DNA of 28,457 bases. Origin: Irineochytrium annulatum (taxonomy: Eukaryota; Chytridiomycota; Chytridiomycetes; Chytridiales; Chytridiaceae). The translations under genes and the position numbers were made by a program. The first letter of the stretch is position 1. Each line of letters opens with the position of its first letter. Shown here in pieces: positions 8,215-19,663 of the stretch. The stretch covers positions 1 to 28,457 of the forward strand of contig JADGJL010000250.1 in NCBI GenBank assembly GCA_027600665.1, in the 5' to 3' direction. The notes under the pieces were generated by a model, which saw only the letters and a program-made list of their open reading frames with translations, did no database searches and was not told where the DNA came from.

Positions 8215-11182
8215 ATGAGCCGAACGGCGAGATCGCCATCCCCTCGGCAGAGGGGGAATGACGCGGATAGAACGGCACGCGACTCAAGCTGGGACCGAGG
8301 CCATCGTAGGACGAGCCGAGATAGAGGTGGTCGAGAGAGGAGCCGGGAACGGAGCCGTCGAGAGGCCAGCAGGGACAGGAGCCATCGGGATGGCAGCCGG
8401 GATAGAAGCCGGAGAGAGCTGGAGGACCGCAGGAGCCGGCGACAAGCGGATGAACGCGTCCCACGACAGGAGGGGGAAAACAGCCGGAATCGGCGGGAGG
8501 AGGACCGGGGAAGCCGTCAGGAGGTTGAGGACCGGAGCCGCCGCCGTGATACGACAAACCGCAGTCATCAGCGCGAGCGTCGCGACGCAAGGGATGAGCG
8601 AGACGCTGACGATCGCGGCGGGGAGCTTGGCAACGACACGCTCCAGCACGACCGTCAGCAACTTCCGATCTTCCAGTACCGGGACGACCTCATTGCCGCC
8701 TGCAGGGATCATCAGATCCTCATTGTCGTCGGAGACACTGGTTGGTTGGTCTCCCTTGTTCATTATCGTGTTCAAAAATGCTTACAGCCGCGTTAAGGAT
8801 CGGGGAAGACGACCCAGTTCCCGCAGTATCTTCACGAGTCCTCTCCATCGCACCGCATCATTATTACTCAGCCTCGCCGCATCGCCGCGATCTCCGCGGC
8901 CACCCGCGTCGCGCAGGAGACGGGCACCCCGCTCGGCGATCTCGTGGGATATAGCATTCGTTTTGAGAGCCGGCGCTCGGCCGCGACCAAATTGCTGTAT
9001 ATGACGGACGGGACATTGCTGCGAACGCTGGCATCTCAAGAAGTGAACTCTGAAGGGAAAGTGGAACGGAAGGTGGAGGGGGTGGAGGTCGAAGGCGGTG
9101 GAGAAGGGGGCGGCACAAAGCTGAGCGAGACGCTGGCCGAGGTGGTGATCCTAGATGAAGCGCACGAGCGCTCACTTGAGACCGACGTCCTCTTTGGTCT
9201 CCTCCGACGCGCGTGCGAGGCCGACCCTGCGCTCCGCGTGGTCGTCATGAGCGCGACGCTCAACGTCGACAAGTTCTCCTCCTTCTTCGGGGACGCGCCC
9301 GTGTTCTCCATACCCGGCAGGATGTTCAAGGTCGATGTGCTGTTCGCCCGGGAGGGGAAGCTCGCGAGCCTGCAATCCGCACACGTGCGCAAGGCCGTCG
9401 ACGCCGTCATGCAGGTTCACAAGAACGAGGACGCGGGGGACGTGCTGGTGTTTCTCACGGGGCAGCAGGAGATCGAGCTCGCGTGCAGGCTGATCCAACA
9501 AGCGTGTGACGAACTGAGGCCGGCGGAGCTGAAGGCGTTCCCCGAGGTGAAGGACCTGCAGCTGTACCCGATTTACTCGGCACTGGATACGCCAGAGCAG
9601 CGGGCTGTGTTCTCGAAGGCGAGGGAGGGGTGCAGGAAGTGCGTGGTGGCAACAAACATTGCGCAGACGTCCGTCACGATACCGGGGATTCGATACGTGA
9701 TTGACTGCGGGTTCGTTAAGGAAAAGATGTTCGACCCGAAGACAGGCGTGGACGCGTTGATGGTCGTGCCTGTTAGCAAGGCGGCGGCGACGCAACGGGC
9801 TGGTCGTGCTGGAAGGTAAGCTGCCCACCATGCATTTACGTCTCCTATTTGCTAATCTTCCATTGTTATTGTTGACCACCAGAACGGCGCCAGGAAAGGT
9901 CTTTCGCCTTTATACCCGTGAGATCTTCGACTCCCTACCCGAAGATACCACACCCGAGATCCAGCGCTCCTCCCTCCTGACCACCGTTCTGTCCCTCAAG
10001 AAGATGCACATCCACAACCCCCTCACATTCGACTTCCTTGACCCGCCCGACCCGGACCTCGTCGTTACGGCCCTACGCCAACTCCACCACCTCTCCTGCC
10101 TCGATGACGACGGCCGCCTTACAAAGCTCGGCAACCAGGTCTCGGAGTTCCCCCTGAGCCCCTTTCTTGGAGTCGCTCTCGTCGCGGCCTGCGAGCGTTA
10201 CGGGTGCGGCGCAGAGCTGGCAACGCTCGCCGCGATGCTGTCGTCCGAGGATCCATGGATAACGCCGAGGGATGGCGAGAAGAGGATGGAGGCCGAGCAT
10301 GAGCATGGATACTTCCGGCACCCGACCGGCGATCATATGGCACTCTTGCAGCTGTACGACGCCTGGGACGAGGCGGGCGGGGACGCGAACTGGTGTCGAG
10401 CGCGGTTCATCCGTCACAGGGCGCTCCGGAACGCAAAGAGCGTCCGCGGTCAGGTTGTTGACGTGTTGGCCAGGCTGGGCTTACGCGTTGAAAGTTGCCG
10501 AGATCGCGCGCCGACGACGCGCGACAAGGGACGCAACGGTGACGGTGGCCATCATCATGTCCCGGACGGCCCGGACGCTACGCCGATTCTGAAGAGCCTG
10601 TGCGAGGGCCTGTTTATCAACACGGCCAAGCGGCATCCGCAGCACCCGTACTTCTACCATTACCTCGGTGCGACCGGTGTCTCACTGTCATCATCCTCGA
10701 CGGCGCCCGGGGGTGGTGGCGGCGGCGCGGACAGCAGCGCGCTGACGTCGCTCCACCTATCGCCGACGTCGTGTCTGAACGATGGTTCGGGGACCGTCGG
10801 CGCGCTGTTGAGGGGCGTGGAGTGGTGCGTATATCAGGACCTCCAATACGTGAACCGGGTCACGATGAGGGTCGTGAGCAGGGTCGAGCTCGAGTGGGTC
10901 AAGGCCGGGCTGGATCGGTGTAAAGGGTGTGATGTGGACCGGCTGTGCGGGGTCGTGAAGGAGCCGGTGGTAGAGGTCGGCAAAAGAAAGTCGGCGTCGG
11001 CGGGGAAGGAGGGGAGGAAGAAGAGGAGGAGGTCAAGCACAGGGGATGTGAAGGCCGCGGCGGAGAAGGAGAAGGGCGTGGAGGTCGCGCCTGTGAAGAC
11101 GAAGGAAGAGCTGGAGAGGGAGAGGGAGGAGAAAACCAAGATGGCGAAAGAAAGATTCCTGGCGAGGAGTGGGAGGAAGTGA
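8215..11182 (+). CDS. DEAH-box RNA helicase with Arg/Asp/Ser-rich N-terminal head
   Basis: Exons 8215-8740, 8798-9815 and 9883-11182; 947 residues. Residues 1 to about 145 are rich in SR, RD and RE pairs, as in splicing-related heads. Helicase motifs follow in order: LPIFQYRDDLI; Walker A GDTGSGKTTQ split by intron 1 (about residues 173-182); TQPRRIAAIS; LDEAHERS with DEAH at about 295-298; MSATLN at about 326; VFLTGQQEIE; and motif VI QRAGRAGR split by intron 2 (about residue 515). HA2/winged-helix segments (FDFLDPP, LSSEDPW) and an OB-fold-like end (about 753-880) are present. The tail is Lys/Arg/Glu-rich. Family members drive spliceosome remodelling or ribosome biogenesis. The C-terminal half resembles DHX33 or DHX40 about as well as the spliceosomal Prp proteins, so I give no orthologue. 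A charged Gly/Glu/Val-rich insertion (about residues 260-285) precedes DEAH. Confidence 0.9.
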
Positions 11183-12501
11183 ATAGGGCGTTGTATTTAT
11201 GATTCAACTTCAAGACTATAATGAGCGCTAGAAGCCAGGCCTTCTACAACGTCTAGTCTTCCGCCTTTACAGCAGCCACGCATTATGATTTCTTCAAACC
11301 CTTTCAGCAAGTTTGCAATCGGGTCTTCGACACCTCCCTGTTTTTTGCATTCGCAATCGTGAACGCATCCTTGTCCATCATCCCCCCTAGCCACTCCTTT
11401 AAGTCCCACCTGCGACTCCCTCCTCACCCGGTACACGCGGGATATATACGACGTCGATCTCGCCACCATGCACGCGAGCTTCCACCCGTAATTTCAACGT
11501 CCGCGGCGCTGGCATCACCAATATCCTCAGGCGCTTCCCGGGCGGCAAGGAAAAACGGCCAGAACGTTTTGGGGCAGCCGAGGTTCTATCGAGATACGCT
11601 CAACGTCAATTTGCGATATCAACGTTGCAAGCTCTACACACGTTCTCCAGAGCCCACAGCCCTTCCTGTTCTTTTTTCTCCTACTTTCACCAATCTACGG
11701 GCACCATTCAGTTTCGAATCGTCACGTCTTGGACACTAGCTACGGGCCTCCACCAATAAACAGCGTAGCTGCCGAGATGTCGGGCAGTCTACCACTTCGG
11801 CCTGCGAGGCTCTCAATGATTCAGCGTTGTTTCTTCGTCATTCTTGAGTTGGGCACAAAAGGTTCTTAGCGCATGGTATGAGGGAGTGTAGGTGCGCATT
11901 CCGCATTATCATAAATGGCTCCACTGGCCTCTTAATTATTTGGCCACGTCCTCGACGCCAACACAACGGTCGAAAGCCCTCATCCCTAACTGTCGTGCTT
12001 AGGGCCTCGTCCGCAACCAGCTTCAAGTTCTTTGCAGCACGACCACCACTTCGATGCCTGTTATGAACGGTTCGCCCACGTATTGGCGGGCAACAACGTA
12101 GGCTTCCCCATCGTCAACGTTTTGGCTGCGCTCTACAGGCAGATAAAGGCCGGCTGGGTCTCTCGACCGACGGTCATGGCGACAGACGCGGGAGCTAGTG
12201 CTGTTCAACGGCGGTTGAAGGCTCCCACAACCAACTACCCAACCGAGGTGCCGACACTGCCGCGTCCTCTACCACGCGCAGCTATCGCGGCCAGTCCCGG
12301 GGTCGTCTCCCTGTCCTCCGCGCTGCGCTGGAGGGTAGTCGCTTCGGCGCGACCTCTCCGAATCTGGAACAAAACCAATTGCGAAGTGCCTGCCGCTCTG
12401 TGCTACTGTCAGTGGCCTGGTTACCATCACCCACCTTCCTCGCGTGGCCACCGACCTTCTCGTCCCCGGACTCCTCGGCCGCGGCCCGAACTGATCAGCA
12501 A
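11183..12501. other. intergenic region, 1.3 kb, no supported gene
   Basis: Lies between the DEAH helicase and the coiled-coil gene. Several open frames occur on both strands. None is longer than about 157 residues or has a recognisable domain. The best is an open frame at 12,032-12,505 (+), whose TGA overlaps the ATG of the coiled-coil gene (ATGA). It could be leader or unrelated coding sequence. An AATAAA motif occurs near 11,754. No tRNA-like element was noticed. Confidence 0.5.
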
Positions 12502-15500
12502 ATGAGCGACTCGAGCCCGAAGAGCGGCGGCGGCTCCAACGGTAACGGCTATTACCTTGCCAGCCGACGCCACTCCCGCTCGAACGGCTCCCTCCCGCGC
12601 TCCAGCAGCTCCTCACTCTCCCTCTCCGGCCCGCAGCCGGCCATGCCCAACACCTCCTCCGGCCAGATCTCGCCGACCTCCTCCTCCGCGACCTCCCCAG
12701 ATCACCCGCACTCGTCCGCGGCCTCTACCGTCAACAACAACGCCGGGATGGGAGGCGGGGTGATCGACTACGGGTCAAAGACGAAGGACGACCTCGTCAG
12801 GCTGAACTCGAAGCTCGTCGCGGAGATCAACATCAAGAACAAGATCATCTATGACTTGAAGACGAAGGAGAACTGGCTGACGGCGGAGGTCTACACTGTC
12901 AGCAAGGGCAGGGGGAAGGACGACGATGGGGCTGCAGGAGCGGACGCGGCCGCGCAGCTGGAGCAGATGGTGGCGGAGAGAAGAGGGGAGATGGATGAGC
13001 AGATGCAGAGGATGTTCCAAACGCTGCTGCACTTCAAGAGGGAGCTGGCGAAGGCGAAGGCATTTGTGGAGCAGGTTGGGACATAACACCTTTCATCGGG
13101 GACTGTTATCTGATCGACTTTTTTTTTTGGTGTTTTATTACAGAATGGAAACTTATTGAAGGACTCGGAGAAGAAGCAGTCCCAGGCACAGGAGGAGCTT
13201 ACATATTTGAAGAACTTGGTGCAGACCCTCTCGACAGCTCAGAAGGCTAGCTCGAATGGGAACATACCCATAACCGACCCAGAGCGGCAACGGCTTCAGG
13301 CCGTGGACTCTGCGCTGAAAAATGCTCAGGCTGACATCGTAACACTGCAAAGCAAGGTACGCGGGTGCTGTTACTAGAATTTTGATTTTGTGTAGCTGAC
13401 TTGGGCCTTTTCTACAGGTGGCGCTTTGGTGCCGAGCGTCAAAGAAGAACCAGGAAGCCCGCATTCAAGCCGAAGCTTGCCAGCGCATCGTCGAAGGCGA
13501 AGTCTCAAACCTCCGCTCCGAGATCTCCAAGGCGCGCGAGAACGAAGACCGGCTCCGCCGCCGCGTCGAGGAGCTTGAGACAACGACCCGCGCGGCGGCC
13601 GAGGCCTCCCAGCGCGCCGCCCGTGACGGATCGAGCAAGCCTGGGGCGAACGCCGACCCCGCCGCGCGCGCTCGCGAGCTTGAGCGGTTGCTGGCGGAGA
13701 GCGAGACCAAGCTGAGGGAGAACGAGGATGTGCTGGAGGGTGCGCGGAGCAGGATCGCGGAGTTTGAGGTCACGATGCGGGAGGCGTGTGCGACCGTCGA
13801 TGAGCTCGAGAGGGAGAATGCCGCGCTTGCGCTCGAGGCTCGGGCCGGGGAGGCGAGGGTTGCGGAGCTGGATGTGGAGAGGGAGCGGACGAGGGAGCTG
13901 AGGAGGCTGGTGGAGAGCTTAAGGGAGGACGTGAGGGTCGCAGAGGCGAAGGGGAGAGACGGTGAGGGTGCGGTGAGGGAGGAGTTGGAGCGGAGGGTGC
14001 GCGAGCTGGAGAGGGATGTTGGGGAGGGGCGGGCGAGGGTTGAAGCTGCGAGGGCGGAGCTGAGGGACGCAGAGGAGGGAGAGGGGATCGTTAGGAATAA
14101 GTTGAGGGAGACGCAAGAGAGGGTCGCCGAACTCGAGCGCGAGGTAGAGGAGGCAAGGGCGCGGTCGGGCGTGGTTGAGGCCGACCGAGAGCGCGAGGTG
14201 GACGAGCTAAATCGTCGGCTGGCGGACGCGAGAGCCAGCGCGGACGCGGAGCGGGCTGAGATGGAGGGGCGCGTGGCGGAGGCGCAGACGCTGACAAAGA
14301 AGACTGGGGAGGAGCTGGATGTGGCAGACGCGCGGATCAGGGCACTTGAGGCAGAGCTTGAAAGCTTCCGGTCGGAGGGCGGCGAGACGGAGCGCCGGAG
14401 AGCCGAGCTGGCGGCCGAGCGAGAGGAGCTACGGGCTAGGCTTGAGACGGCCGAGGCGTCGCTCGCGCGGTCGGGCGAGCGGATTGCTGAGTTGGAGGCG
14501 GCGGTTATAGACGGGAGGAGGCTTCACGAGCAGGCGGTGCGGGACCTTGAGGCCGCGCGGGATCAAGGGTCTGAGGGGTCGCGACGGCTTGCGGACCTCG
14601 AGGAGCGGCTTCGGGTCGGCGGCGAAGAGATTGAGGGTCTCGTTGCGCAGCTCGAGGAGACGAGGGACGACGTCCGGATCATGGAGGAGACGGCGGAGCG
14701 AGAGCGGAAGTCGCACGAGGCCGAGCGAGTAAGGGCGGTTGCGATGGAGGAGGAGCTGGTGGCGTTAAAGGCGCAGCTGCAAGAAGCCGTTAACGAGCGA
14801 AGGGAGCTTCAGGCGAAGCTGAACGGTCTGGAGGGCGAGAAGGGGACGGCGTTTGACAAGATCAGGCAGCTCGAGGCCGACCTCGACCACGAGCGGAAAG
14901 AGCACGAGCGCTCTGTAGCGCGTGGTGATATGGCCGTCAGCGAGACGCAGGCGGCGCTGGAGGCAGAGCTTTCGAGAGCAAAAGCGGACCTTGCGGAAGC
15001 CCTGAAGCAGGTTCGTTACTTGAATTTTGTGGTGTTTAAATGCTTACGGTGCATTTCTGCAGCTCGAAGCGGACCGAGCGCACCACACCTCTGAGCTCAA
15101 CCGCCTGGAAGCCGCCCTCACGACCGAACGATCCCTTCACTCTCAAAACAGCAACGACGCGACGGAGGCTTTGTCCGCGCTCCGGGCGAGCTTGGAGCAG
15201 GACCTGCAGCAGGCAGAGTCGCAGCTGAAGGAGCTCGAGACGAAGCTGTTCCAGTCCGAGAAGGAGCGGTCCGAGGCCGACGTGGCGGGCGTCCGGTTGC
15301 GGGAGGAGCTTGCACACGAGCGAAGTGCACGCGAGAAGGAGCGGCGGGAGGCTGCCGACGGTCTGGCACATGCTCGCGGTATGGGCGAGGAGCGGATACG
15401 GACCGCTGAGACGTCGCTTGCCGAAGCCGAGGCTCGGGTGCTGGCGTTAGAGGGTGAATCTTCTGCCTCCGCATCGCAGCTCGACGCGCTTCGGGCAGAG

Positions 15501-16445
15501 CTGGCGAACGCGAAGCGCGCACTCGACGGCGAATCCTCGGCGGCGGTCGCTCAGCTTGATGCCCTTCGGGCCGAGTTGGCCCAGGCGCAGCGCGCCCACG
15601 AGAACGAGTCGGCGCAGCTCACTGCGCTCCGGGCCGAGTTGGCAGAGGCTAAGCGTGCGCACAAGGACCATTCCGCGGCATCAACTGCACAACATGATGC
15701 GCTCCGAGCCGAACTAGCGGACGCGGCTCGCCAGCGCGCTGTGGCCGAGGAATCATCTGCAGCGTCACTTGATGCTCTTCGCTCGAAAATGGAGGCCGAG
15801 CTGCGGGAAACCATGTCGCGCCAGGGCGAGCTAGCAGCTGTGACGGCGAAGCTTACTGATCGGGTACGTGAGCTCGAAGGCAGCGAGGCGCAGCTTGCCA
15901 GCGAAAGGGAGGAGAGCGCTGCGGCCTTGAAAGCTATGGAGGAAAGGTTGAATGACCGGGAGCGGGAGGCTGAGGGCCTGAAGGGGAAGGTTGGTGAGGC
16001 CGAGGCGGCGCGGATGGCCGCCGAGATGGATGTGAAGAGGGCGCGGATGGAGGCCGAGGAGCTGAAAGAGGATGTTCGGGAGCTGACGGCGCGGATGCAG
16101 CAGCAACAGCAGCAGGCCTCTGCGGCGGCGGAGGGCGACGGCGCGGAGGTCGTGAAGCTCCGTAATAAGATGGAGGAACTGCAGCAGGTGAACAAATACC
16201 TGATGACGCAGCTTCAAAAGAGCGAGGAGCATCTTGACAAGGTGGAGCGAGATCTTGGACGGGGGCCGGGGATGATGGACTCCGTCAAGGAGAACCTGTC
16301 GTTCCAGGTTAAGAGCGCCTTCCAGCAGGTTGCGGTCGTGACGGAGGAAAAGAACGGTCTCGCGGCCGAGAACGCCGCGCTGCACCGGAAGATCGCGACG
16401 CTGCTGAGCAGGCTCGACGGTGCGGGGTTGGGCACTGAGGAATAG
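12502..16445 (+). CDS. large coiled-coil protein, 1253 residues
   Basis: Exons 12502-13074, 13144-13356, 13418-15010 and 15063-16445; the joined length is a whole number of codons. The first ATG in the open frame was taken as start. Residues 1 to about 90 are Ser/Pro/Asn/Gly-rich and probably disordered. From about residue 95 (DDLVRLNSKLVAEINIKNKI) to the end the chain is almost entirely heptad-rich coiled coil with Glu, Arg, Ala and Leu dominating, as in spindle-pole, centrosomal, septation or Golgi-tether scaffolds. No catalytic motif is visible. Nucleotides about 15,479-15,795 encode five tandem units beginning LDALRAELA or close variants. The segment DLKTKENWLTAEV near residue 120 might be a conserved N-terminal motif but I cannot name it. 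A structural role at the microtubule-organising centre or basal body is possible but unproven. The third codon positions are strongly G/C, supporting the frame. Confidence 0.85.
15479..15795 (+). repeat. tandem coiled-coil repeat inside the large coiled-coil gene
   Basis: Five consecutive units of about 21-25 residues start LDALRAELA, LDALRAELA, LTALRAELA, HDALRAELA and LDALRSKME. Each is followed by an Ala/Lys/Arg/Glu segment and then Ser/Ala residues. The DNA units are similar but not identical, so this is an older internal duplication rather than a fresh microsatellite. Confidence 0.75.
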
Positions 16446-16948
16446 GGCCTTTTAATGGAATTTTTTGTGGATTGCGTTTGGGTTGTGTTGAGACCATATA
16501 TTTTCTATTGCTTCCATACTACCGCGTTCAAGTTCATGCATACAATAAGTGATTCCCTCTCATTTTGCTTTTTAGTTTTGATGATCTACCTCGATCTCAG
16601 TCATTAGGGTTTCTCGTTGTCGATTCAGTACTTTTCTTCCGCCTTACCCTTCAGCAATGATGTACATTTGCCCTAATTCTCTGCCCCTTGCTATTATGGG
16701 AGTTATCTTGTTTGAAGACAACAGAGTTGCAGACCCGAAGTGAAAAAAATACATACCGATATGACGAGCGATGATGATTGATTAATGCAGCGCTGTTTTC
16801 CACTTCAGAGGAGCTTAAACCCGCCTCCGATGGGAGACCTTTATCGGGAGCTTAATGCAGCTTATCGACCTGTGAGAGATCGCCTTTAAAACGTGGTAGT
16901 CCTACACAGCTTCCTGTCATCCCTCAATTTCGAGCACCAACAGCAACT
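16446..16948. other. intergenic, coiled-coil gene to peptide pseudogene
   Basis: T-rich 3' flank followed by the upstream region of the broken peptide copy. TTTAAAAC near 16,885 is at about the place where copy A has its TATA-like element. No gene is seen. Confidence 0.55.
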
Positions 16949-17122
16949 ATGTAGTTCGCCATCCTCACCATCCTCGTCGTCATCCTTGCTGCCACGGCGC
17001 TTTGCCAGGTCCAGAACGAGGACCCGGGTAAGAATGTCCCGCCTCCGACCAAGAAGCTGCCCCCGCCGATGAAGAAGGGAGGGTGTGGGTGGAATGTCAC
17101 GAGCGCAATGTTTTGGAGCTAA
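16949..17122 (+). pseudogene. small secreted Pro/Lys peptide, copy B, stop at codon 2
   Basis: Homologue of the peptide at 5390-5608. The bases before the start are nearly the same (GCACCAACAGCAACT then ATG), but codon 2 is TAG where copy A has AAG. The rest of the frame is open to TAA at 17,120-17,122. It would encode a signal-peptide-like core (FAILTILVVILAATALC), then Gln/Glu/Asp residues, NVPPPTKKLPPPMKK and GGCGWN. No other upstream or downstream ATG can restore the signal peptide. Possible explanations are real loss of function, a sequencing error at one base, or readthrough. It is shorter than copy A and has one PPPTKK-type unit plus a PPPMKK variant. Confidence 0.75.
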
Positions 17123-17865
17123 TTGAAGCATTTCTACGCGTAGGTAATCGGATTTTTGCAAGGAAGATATGAGAAGAACTGGCTGAGGCGAGAGTTAGGA
17201 GAAGGATGGGGAGTGGACAAGAAACGCAGGGATGAGTTGTGTGCGTGAATAAATGATAATACAAAGTTGAAGTACGTCCTTATTACAACCTGAGGTGGAC
17301 AAAGAGTATGACATATAATGACATCTCCGAGCTAATTCTTTACCTTCCGGTTGCGTCCGCCGTAAAAACACGGCCAATCAGTCCTCCGCTGACAGCGCTG
17401 CATCCCACTAGGATGTCGCTTGGAACCATTGGGTCCGGTGAGGATCGAAGCGAGTTATTCAGCTATGAAAGCCTGAAGCGAGAGCCAAAGGAGTAGCCCG
17501 GGAAGGGAAGCTACGACGTGAAAGATGATTAAGCATTCGCGAGTCTCTCACAACTCATCGTGTCTCGAGCAGATCACTGTAGCGACCGCGCCTATCCCAC
17601 GGGACCTTAATGGAAACGGGCCACAGACCCTGGTGCCTGTGAGCACGATGGTCTTCGGCAGTCCTCGCTCATCCAGCGCACCATCATCTCCTGCTCTCTA
17701 CTTACCAATATACAATGGAAAACGTACCAAGTTCACAGACACGGAGGCGTTGTTTATTCGTCGCGTTGTTGAAGAATAAATTCTTTAACGCACATCCATT
17801 ATCATTTGGCCCATAGAACCAAATTACAGAGCTTCCGAAATGTCCCAATCGTCTCGCAAGCACCC
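17123..17865. other. convergent intergenic region, copy B
   Basis: Spacer between the peptide pseudogene and the 3' end of F-box copy B. It includes an ATG-started 84-codon open frame at 17,525-17,779 (+) with mixed third positions and no domain, which I do not accept as a gene. AATAAA at about 17,248 could serve as a polyadenylation signal. Confidence 0.5.
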
Positions 17866-19663
17866 TCAATCTTCTTCGTATTCATATCCGTACTCGTCAT
17901 CCCACTCCTGCAACAACGTAATTCTGCCTTAGATCTTCAAGTTGAACGAGAGCGAGGTCCACGAACGATCAAAACGTAGAAGAGATAGTCTCACATCAAA
18001 AATTGCAGCATTCCCTCGCTTAGATCCACTTTTGTGGTATGCCCTCGATCTGTTCGCCTTCAAATCCTTCGCTGCGACTCCCTTCCCGGCGTTCGACCTG
18101 CCCATTGGACCCTTCCCCCTCACAACGTGATCCGAGAACGTCAACGCAGGAAGCGCAGTCGGTCGGCGGGCGTTGCTGTCGGATTTCGGCATCGTAAGAC
18201 CACCAAAGAATGGTCTTACGAACACCTGGCCTGAATACGATCCGACCCAGACCACCCAATCGCTTCGGAGGCTTATGTGGCCTAAATGACTTGGCCGCAG
18301 CTCGTCATCGGCCGCGGAGGTGCTGAAGCGGGTCCCACCGATGCAGGCGCCAGTGAGGATGTCGAACGCCGCCACGCGCGGGGCTCGACATGATCGCAGG
18401 TCCGGCGGTCCGGCAGAGTCGGGTGTGTACAAGAGCACGTAGAGGTTAAAGCCATTGACCACCTTAAACAATGAGATAAACTAAGAAGATGCACTGGTAA
18501 GGAATTGCGCCCATGCCTACCGCCGACTTTATCGACTGCCCTCCATGGGCAATTGAGAACGTATGCGATCGTGGGAAGGCGTCCGCAACCCCATTGTCGT
18601 CCCTAGTATCCTCGGCCGACTTGACCTGTATGCGGCCGGCTTCGCTCAAAAAGATAACGCTCCGATCGTTCCGGATTATCACGGCCGCTGGGGTCCTCAC
18701 CGAAGTGGTGGTAGCTCTTCTGTCGTGGAAATAAATTCCCCGGAACCTGAGAACGGCCACAACTCCAGTTGACGAGTGAATGCATACAGATGTTTGACCC
18801 AAAGAACCCTGCGCTATTCTGGGTGACGATGCGGCGATCGCAATATGGCCTTCTGCGAGCACAGGTTCTGACACGGCAGCCGAAGCTGCTGGCCGGCCCT
18901 TGAACAAAAGGTCGAGATCGTACAGCGTTATGAACATCCCGGCGTCCTCTTCTTCCGCAGATGTCGGCCGCCACCGCACAACCAGGCACTCGGTTTCTGT
19001 CACCGTCCATGACACCACCCCGACACCGCCATCTGCTCCAACGACAAAGATTGCCTTGCCGCCATTCCCCTTCCGATGCATCCACACTCCTCGATCTCTG
19101 AGACAGAAGACTATAAAACGACCAGCGGACTCCACCTTCTCGACAAGCCCGCCGGCGGCCGGGTCGACGACATGCTCCTTTCCATTGAAGAGGTAGTTTA
19201 TCTTTGTGCTGTCCACCGTCCAGTAAACCAACCCGTCATCGCCCGTAACATTAGCCAAATGGACGCTTTCTTTAATTAACCCTGTGATTTTGTCCCGGTT
19301 TGCCGGGTGTGAGGCCGCCATCGGAGCGCTCAAGGCCGCGCAGGACTTTGAGGCGGACCGCACCGTCAAGTGCGCGACAACATCCCTGGTTAACGACGTT
19401 ATTTGCACATCAAAAACTTATGCAAGCAGTGGCACCCACCTTAACCTTCGACCGAGAATGCTTGAGGAGCCAAGAGAAACACGAGCGAGCTCTGGCCGTA
19501 GTAGACGCAGGACTTCGCGCCAAAGTGTCGTTTGCGCGGCGTCCGTCGCGGCGCGCCAGTGGCTGCAGACGAGATTCAGTCGCAGGATTTGCACCGCGGG
19601 CAGGTAGACGAAGATGGGGGCGAGGACGTCCCCGGGGAGATCGTTGACCGTCGTCGTCGGCAT
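17866..19663 (-). CDS. F-box protein, copy B, intact
   Basis: Exons on the minus strand: 19663-19440, 19385-18521, 18462-17995 and 17907-17866; 532 residues, all junctions GT-AG and all phases matching copy A. The F-box lies at residues about 6-50 (DLPGDVLAPIFVYLP, LVCSHWRAAT, TLWRE). By hand count 62 of the first 75 residues equal copy A. The long C-terminal part has many short hydrophobic strands (for example GLVYWTVDSTKINYLFNGKE, RFIVFCLRDRGVWMHRK, HLGHISLRSDWVVWVGSYSG), which suggests a beta-propeller-like substrate-recognition region; this is inference. The last exon is only 14 codons (EWDDEYGYEYEED plus stop) and acidic. The expected role is a Skp1-Cullin-F-box ubiquitin ligase receptor of unknown target. 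Confidence 0.85.

Noticed and set aside
11197..11469. 90-codon minus-strand open frame with CECK and CC residues
   Set aside because: Cysteines are not in a known pattern, there is no signal peptide, and it overlaps other equally open frames.
11359..11739. 126-codon plus-strand open frame
   Set aside because: Irregular codon use, Pro/Ser/Arg-rich translation and no motif; likely chance in GC-rich DNA.
15479..15795. CRISPR-like or satellite array
   Set aside because: The units are in frame, diverged and encode heptads. They are internal protein repeats in a eukaryotic gene, not an array with spacers.
15551..16195. Long antisense open frame (Ser/Ala/Arg-rich) opposite the coiled-coil gene
   Set aside because: Mirror image of Glu/Ala/Leu-rich coiled-coil codons with G/C third positions. 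Antisense frames of this kind are expected throughout 13.4-16.4 kb.
17525..17779. 84-codon ATG-started open frame between the copy B genes
   Set aside because: Mixed third positions, no domain, and no counterpart in the copy A spacer.
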